DNA from: Atrichornis clamosus
Lineage: Eukaryota; Chordata; Aves; Passeriformes; Menuridae
DNA: 64,000 bases
Direction: 5' to 3'
NCBI GenBank assembly: GCA_013400975.1
Contig: WBMZ01011727.1
Coordinates: forward strand, 124,001 to 188,000
The notes below the pieces were generated by a model. The model made no database searches. It had not been told where the DNA came from and saw only the letters and a list, made by a program, of their open reading frames with translations. The translations under genes and the position numbers were made by a program. Each line of letters starts with the position of its first letter. The first letter of the stretch is position 1. Positions 57,587 to 64,000 of this stretch are shown piece by piece.

Positions 57587-60500
57587 ATACAAACTGGAGC
57601 AGAAAAAGACAAACACTTAGCATTGCTTTTTACTAGAGGATTCTTGTAGCAGTTATATTGTTGTTATCATATCCATCCAACACATTGGAGAAGACATGTT
57701 ATGAGGATGATTGTTTCTTGCTTAGATCTTAGACCAAGTAGCATCTTTATCTGGTAGTGGCACCTGTGCACCATTATCCAATTAAATCTTGATATAGTTA
57801 ATTTTAAAGGTTCATTTCAGTTTCAGTTTCAAGCTCTTTCTTCTCCAGGCAAAACCAGTTTTATCCGGGGTTCTTTTTCATAACGCAGAACTATGTGCAA
57901 TTAACCCTATTACATATCAAATAAAACATTTTTCTGCTGGGCAACCTCAGCAGGGTTTGGCAACTTACTTGCATAGCGTAGCCCTTGCTGTCATTGCTCT
58001 GCTAATTTCTTGTGAGTCAGCAAGACATGCATTCCACACTTCAGGCATTCAGTGGGAGTGGGAGGAGCTGCCCTGACTGAATCTACTGAATCAAGTGATT
58101 TGTCTGAATGCAAATTGTGTTGCACAGTTCATGAAGATCTTGGAGAGATTAGCAAATAATGGCAATGTTGTGTTTCTCAAGCCTGACCACCACACTTTAT
58201 AAAAAGTCTGCAGTAATATTTGGTTGTCTGAGGGAGATCAGTGTGGTAGAATTCTGTTCTAAATTATGTTATTAAAAAAAAATCAGAACAAGAAAAGCAA
58301 ATGGATCACATGGTATGTTAAAACAAAATTTCACTTGCAGCAGAGATATCTTCTGTTCAAGGGTAATGCTTTGAAAATGAGTTTATAGAAGCAGCTTTGT
58401 TGTATGAGAAGCAGTACAGGAAGCTGGCTGCAGGTTTCTCATGTGAGAAGTGTGATGAGCCAAAAGCAGACAGGTGCTTCAAGCAGCTTCATCCATCCTG
58501 GAGATTTACTTGGTTAGAAAGATTCAGAGAAAATATTGTACCATGCTTCTCTCAGTCTACTCAAGAAACGTAAACCTTCACTCCCTTCCTATTCTAGAAT
58601 AGAAAGGATGAAGGATCAGCAGACGAGGCAGAGTTTTGCCAGTTCTCTTGGGGCTCTCCCCTTCTGCTGGCTTAGTACTTGGCCAAAGCAAGGGAGAGCA
58701 AAAGGAAGTTCAGTCTTCACCCTTCCGGTCAAGTCGATGGCCTCACACTGTGTTTCTGTAAATTCACGGGAAATGCTCAGTGCTGCAGTCACCAGGGAGA
58801 ACTGCAGTGTCTCTTCCATCTTTGTAACTTCTGCCTAATTGACTTTGCTCCCCATTCTCCCTTTCAGAAGTTGAGTTGTCCTCCACGTGCCAGGTATTTT
58901 GTGCTTCTCAGTTGTTTGTTTGGCTTGTTTTTATGTCTGTTGTTTTTTTGGCTGCAGTGCCCCAATAGGTCTGACCACAATAGTGCTGTTGGTTCCTGTG
59001 TTTTTCTTTCTGATTTGTAGTACATAAATCACCTTTCAAGAGTTTGGGGTTAGTTTAAAAACAAAGGTATTATCTTGTATCTGTTTTCCAAAGGAAGTTC
59101 ACAGAGATAGCCTGTGTGTTTCTCTTGGATAACCAAGGGCTGTGACAACAGAGCCACGTAAGGCTTTCCAGCAAGCTTAATTAAATTAAATTTTTCTGTC
59201 CAGGAACGGACAGTGTCTCACTGAGGCTGTGAGAGAGGCTGGGAATAGAGATTGCAATGCAACAAGTGCAAGTGGTCCTTTCTGATTTCTGAAGCAATAG
59301 CTGCCATCCTACAGACACATTCCTGGGAGCTTCAGCGAGTTCAGTCATCCGTCCAAGGCACTGGCAAAGGGATCAGAAAAGCCACAGTTATATTTGCCAG
59401 CTCGGTGCTCTGCTGCCTTAGAGTTTGGCTGTGTCTAAGAGGTTGTGCGAGTGATAAAGGCTTGAAAAGACACGCTCTGCACACTTGCTGTACTCTGAGG
59501 AGGGGTGAGGGCACTGCAGTTGCAGGGGATGGAGGACGGCAGGTACTTGTTAGGACCTGGAGGTCACAGGAGTTCAGTGTTTGTGCAGTACTTCCTGTGG
59601 TGATATCTCTGTCCGAGGGATTATTCACATTATCGCTCTCAGAGAAGCAAAAACCTTGTCCAGTGTAATCTTGGGGAGATAAAAGTAAAAAAGCTAAGGG
59701 AGGTTTTACTTACAACTGAGTAATTAACAGCAGCAGTTGCCCACTCATCCTCATGACCCGTCAGATGCTGGATGGATCTCTTAACCTTCAGCTGTACATT
59801 TTTGTCACCTCTGTCATCCATGTGTCTGGGGGGGACCTAAGGAGCTGCAAACCCCAAATGAAGTTCTACTGGCAACCCAGCCCTGTTCCTTATTCTCCTG
59901 TTTAAGAAACAGTAAAATGTTTTCTTCGAGGAGTCAAAAATGAAATCAGTTTTATGCTTCAGGCCTGTGCCACAGCTCCACGGCACCATCAAGCACAATG
60001 GACAGATCTGGAGTTTTGCAGGATGTCTAAGGATAATGAAGACAGATGGCAACCTCAGACACAGAAGCTGTTTCTTCTGTGGGAAGTGTTTTTGTGTGCT
60101 GATCTTTAATATGAAGGGCTGTGGAGAATAATTTTAAAGCAATTAGTGCCATAATGAGAATCAGTCTTGTACTTTTTCTTCTGTGGCTCATCCTGCCTCC
60201 AACTTAGTGAAACAGAAAACAAACATGAAATACACCTCCAGAAGAAAACGTATGGACTTCCCTGGTCAGGTTTACCGAAGATTGACCAACAACAGGAGTT
60301 ACCTCAGCACTCACCTTATAACCTTGGAGCACCTTATTTTTGTGGTGTATATCTGAATTCAAAACACCTTAAGCAGAGTGTACAGAGTGTGTGCTGGTAG
60401 ACACAGCTTTTGTGTAATAGATACAGTGAGCACTTGGAAGCAAATTAACTGGGGTCATTGCCCTGACACCATGCGTAAATAACCCAGTCAAGTGTGCCTT

Positions 60501-63500
60501 GCTCCTTCTTAGCATGAGGTGCTAAACCTGCAATAAGGTACTGGAAATCCTGGCCTTTTCTTGGGTTTTTGGGGGGGTTTTTTGCTACAGTGTGGTTTAG
60601 CAGGCTACCTGTGAGCTAATCTGTGCTGTCAGGCATGGCTCTCTGGTTCACCCTGCTCCCCTTTCTGAAGGAGACAAGGAACAGATGTTCAAGCAGCAGA
60701 GCTGTCTGAGCTGCCTCACTCTTTCATTAGTCTGCCAAATCCAACTCAGAGAGCAGACTGTGTCAGCTTCCCTGTCTTCCAGCACCACAAAGAGAGAGTG
60801 AGGCCAGCTCACCTGTTTTTCTACCACGAGCCATCCAGTCTTACTCCTTTCCTTCCTTTTTTCCCCTCCTTTTTATTTTCTCAGTTTCCCTTTTCTGTAT
60901 AGCTGTTTGGTTTAGCCCTGTTTCTCCTTCTCTGACACAGCAGCCAAGTCAGCCTGACTCAATCCCACCTTCCTTTCTTCCCTGTGGCAAAAGTCTCTCA
61001 GCTTGCCTCTATCTCTATGGCCAGAAAACACACACCTCTGCAGCTGTGAGTGCCAGGAAACGGGGCTGGAGCCACCTTGCAGACATGGAGCAGGTGCCTG
61101 CAGAAGGGAGGAGAAGCAGCTGCTCACAGAAGTTGGGGGCCTCATTCAGGGCACCCCAATACCTGATTTGCACCTTCTTAGGCAGAGACAGTGCAGTTTG
61201 CTTCATTGCTAGATTTCAGGTCAACTTCCTTCTGTGCTGTTTCCCAAAAGTGACCTTGCGGCAGTGTCTGAATTCACCTGGCCTTGCTGGAAGTGAGGGT
61301 GTTTGTCCCAAATCAGAGAACCTGAAGAATAAGGAAAGCCTCTCTGTTGTTAGGAGCAAGATCCTCCATCTAGGCCTGGCATAAAGCCAGACTTTTTTAT
61401 TGAGTTCTGTCTTGCAGAATCCTGTGAAAATTATCAGGAAAAAACAACTTCACATGTTTCTTTACTGGCAGCCTTGAGTTTTAAATCATTCCAATTTTGC
61501 CTTCCTCTGTCACAGCTAGGCATCCTGTTCCAACTTGAAATTTCATTAGTGTCTTGAGCATTTCTCTATCCTGCAACCTCAGAAGCTGCAGGCTTTCCTA
61601 TCTCCACTGAGTTCTCACCATGGCAGGGTGAAGATGAGTGTGAGAAACAGGGAAAACAGAATTGCAACAACATCTTCATTCATTTGTTGAATAAACATTT
61701 CAGCCAAGCCTGCAATGAGTCATCACATTAAAAGCTGTCCTTTGTATCCTCTTTGGGACCACTTTTACAAAATTAGTGTAAAACTCAGACCCGGTTAATC
61801 CAAATCATTTTGCAAATTAAGGTCCGCAGGCTTTTAGGAGCACCCCTGCCCCAGTGGTACCACAAGTAGCACAGTCTCTTGTTTGAGTGTGGAGCCCCTC
61901 ACCCCTGGTGGGGCTGCTGGGGAAGCACATGCACTGGCAAAAGCTGCCATGTGTGTTCAGACTGAGTGTGTGCTGGCACGGAAGTGGATTTTACCAGTGA
62001 GATCGTGATGACTGCTTCAACTTTCCCCACGGACTGGGCTCAGGGATCACACGTGAGAGGGTTCAGACTCCCTACACCCTCTGTCCTCATGTATACCTTG
62101 TGCATAAGCTCTCTGAATCTGGCCCATAATCCTTTCTCATGTTGAAAAGAAACCTTTATATCATATGTGTATATGCGCTTATTTCCTGTGAACACTCAGC
62201 CATAGGAATAATCAAAAAATGGATCTTCTGAGTTGATCTGTGTTATGCAGGGAGCGGTTCTGTTTAAAATAGTTAAGCATTTTGGTTTTGTCATTTTACT
62301 TCCTGTATATGAAATGCTAAGCCTTTCATTTTAGGGAAATAAAAGCTGGTTTGATGTTCTCTGCATCTGAGAGGATTAAAGGGACATCTCGAACATGAAA
62401 AGGTAGCCTTTATGGATTCCCTAAATATGGACTGGTAGAAATGGAGTAGGTGAATGAATATGATTCAGGTGCTCAGGAGTTGATTCCAGTGCAAGCCTAA
62501 GTGCAGGCAAGGTTCTGCACCAGCATTAGCTGGGCAGTTCGAAATAGATATCACAGGGATGGTTGTCTTTCTTAGGTACACTTGTATTTGCAGGGCAGAA
62601 GTGCACAAGTTCAATCTGACTGTGGGCCAAGGAAAATACAGGCTGTTTGGTTGGACTGAGAGTGAGCTGGGCTTTGCTTTGGTGAACTAAAATTCCTGCT
62701 CACGAGACAGTTTGGGCCATGCCAGTGATGCTTTTGTTTACAAAGTAATCACCAAGCCTCCCCCTGACGTGCAGCTGAAGTGGACATTGTGTGTTTTTAT
62801 TTTCAATGCCTTGCTTGCCTGAAACCGAGCTTAAAGGCCGCTGCAGTGTGAGGCAGGGCCCTAAACACAGGCTCTTTTGGACAGCACAGGGAATCTGAGG
62901 CATCTGCATGGGAGTAGCACACATGAGGTATTGCCTCTAGTGGATCCATGCGCTTCCAAAGCAGCAGCTGGAGGAAGTGGATTTCCTAGGCTATCTAAAC
63001 CGGTGTAAGCTATGACATTTAAGCAAATAAATCCTATCCTGTGGAATCTTGGACTTGCTCTGGTGCAAATATGAAAGAATTTGTTTCTCTACTGCAGTAT
63101 ATGCATGTGCTCTCAGCCTTCTTCGGTTTGTGAAGGGTTCAGGATAAGAGCACAGCAGCCTCTGTGTGCTGAGGTTTGCCTTCCACCAGGCGTTGCAATG
63201 ACAGCTTGTATTTCCTTCGCATCCAAAAAGTAATTATTTGTTTTTACCAGCCTTCAGTAAAAAAATGTCATTTCAGACTCCTCCAGAGAGTGCTGATGAT
63301 AAACTTCTCATATCGCTTCCTTTTCATGTCTAGGCATTTCTGATAGAAACAGCACTCATGCTTTAAAGACTTTCAAAGCCTTCGATGTTCAGAGGTTTCG
63401 TATAACTGGAAAGGCTTTTCAGAAACCAGTAGGTGAGATTGTTCTGCATTGAATTATATAGGAAAAGAGAGCCTAGAAGAATCGTTGCCTTATAAAAGAT

Positions 63501-63544
63501 GACAAGAATCCCTCATCACCAAAAGAGGCATGTGCTGCAGTGGC

Positions 63545-63615
63545 AATACCTTATACATGATTTGTAATACCTTATATATGTATGTAATATACGTAATACC
63601 TTATTTATGATTTGA
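63545..63615. repeat. AT-rich tandem repeat, about 3 copies
   Basis: AATACCTTA begins units at 63545, 63566 and 63595. Units 1 and 3 are 21 bases and nearly alike (AATACCTTATACATGATTTGT against AATACCTTATTTATGATTTGA without their last base); unit 2 is 29 bases with an inserted ATGTATGTAATAT-like stretch. Confidence 0.85.
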
Positions 63616-64000
63616 AGGAGCTGAACTGTCTGTAGGAATTATATTTTTTCACCTTTAAATATCAGTGCTTGAAATCGTATCTTGTTCTTGCTTTATGTGA
63701 CATATTCATATGTGATGTGCCTTGCAAGTCAACAGCTTCTCTGATTTCTGTCCTGTGGAAACTAATATTATTTGTCAGGCAGGGGAAACTGCATTCAGAT
63801 TCAGCCATTTGTAGGGAATTTAAGGTTTGAGATGTTCTTAAGGATGAAGTTGTGAAGGGGAAAGTTCATACAAAAGCAAAGAGCAGTTCACCAGTCCTTC
63901 AGGCAAAGGGAAATACCGGGCCATGGGCAGGATGTTAGCAGCAACACAGAGGTGGAGATTCCACCTACACTTGCAAAAATAAATCAGTGTACAAAACCTC

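Larger units (their letters stand above)
39778..64000. other. Presumed long PIK3C2G intron, no exon found
   Basis: More than 24 kb follow the last recognised exon without a candidate for the next one. It contains an antisense solo LTR (55533-56089), a purine-rich stretch (about 54155-54245), a G/T-rich tract (57447-57586), a polypyrimidine patch (about 60840-60895) and a tandem AT repeat (63545-63615). It has many open frames of 60-180 codons on both strands, none with splice sites in phase or a family I know. That it is all one intron is an inference. Confidence 0.65.

Noticed and set aside
57250..57649. Long overlapping frames on both strands rich in P/K/Q or F/G/V/L
   Set aside because: Produced by the G/T-rich low-complexity tract, not coding.
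58381..58572. Roughly 64-codon + strand frame without an ATG (reads ...EAALLYEKQYRKLAAG...)
   Set aside because: No splice sites in a suitable phase and no match to PI3K sequence.
62580..62690. Stretch after TTTGCAG with a frame beginning with G that could complete Trp, looking like the next PIK3C2G exon
   Set aside because: The translation (AEVHKFNLTVGQ...) does not resemble the L-L-x-x-A...W-Y block expected after the last helical exon, and there is no donor at the end.
1..64000. CRISPR arrays, tRNA, rRNA, U-snRNA, operons or a prokaryotic-type system
   Set aside because: None seen. The window is vertebrate intronic DNA, so an undescribed defence or metabolic cluster is not expected and none was found.

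Overview
This window looks like bird nuclear DNA. It is AT-rich, CpG-poor and mostly non-coding. It carries 3'-end fragments of CR1 LINEs (the usual avian interspersed repeat) and two solo LTRs of an avian ERVL-type family. A passerine or other neoavian bird is plausible, but nothing here fixes the species.

The only gene I can support is the middle of PIK3C2G, the class II phosphatidylinositol 3-kinase gamma catalytic subunit, on the + strand. Eight exons between 3,944 and 39,777 join without a frame break into about 358 residues. In order they encode part of the Ras-binding region, the PI3K-type C2 domain, the linker and most of the helical (PIK) domain. All eight inner introns and flanking splice sites follow GT-AG. 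The upstream exons, the rest of the helical domain, the kinase domain, the PX domain and the C-terminal C2 domain are not in the window. The intron that opens at 39,778 therefore appears to run for more than 24 kb, to the end of the window.

Region by region: 1-3,943 is upstream intron. From 3,944 to 39,777, exons of 94-196 bp are separated by introns of about 1.1 to 10.4 kb. These introns hold CR1 pieces at 6.2-6.7, 9.1-9.4, 21.2, 23.3-23.8 (an old subfamily) and 37.4 kb, and a sense-oriented solo LTR at 17,870-18,350 with a perfect 5-bp target duplication. From 39,778 to 64,000 I see no exon. This part holds an antisense solo LTR of the same family at 55,533-56,089, a G/T-rich tract at 57.45-57.59 kb and a small AT-rich tandem repeat at 63.5 kb.

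I found no RNA gene, CRISPR array, promoter or second protein gene that I can defend, and nothing that looks like an undescribed biological system. The observations most worth checking are the LTR pair with its shared-family deletion, the old CR1 remnant, and two oligo(A)-ended stretches at 36.5 and 37.7 kb that may be retrocopies, which are uncommon in birds.
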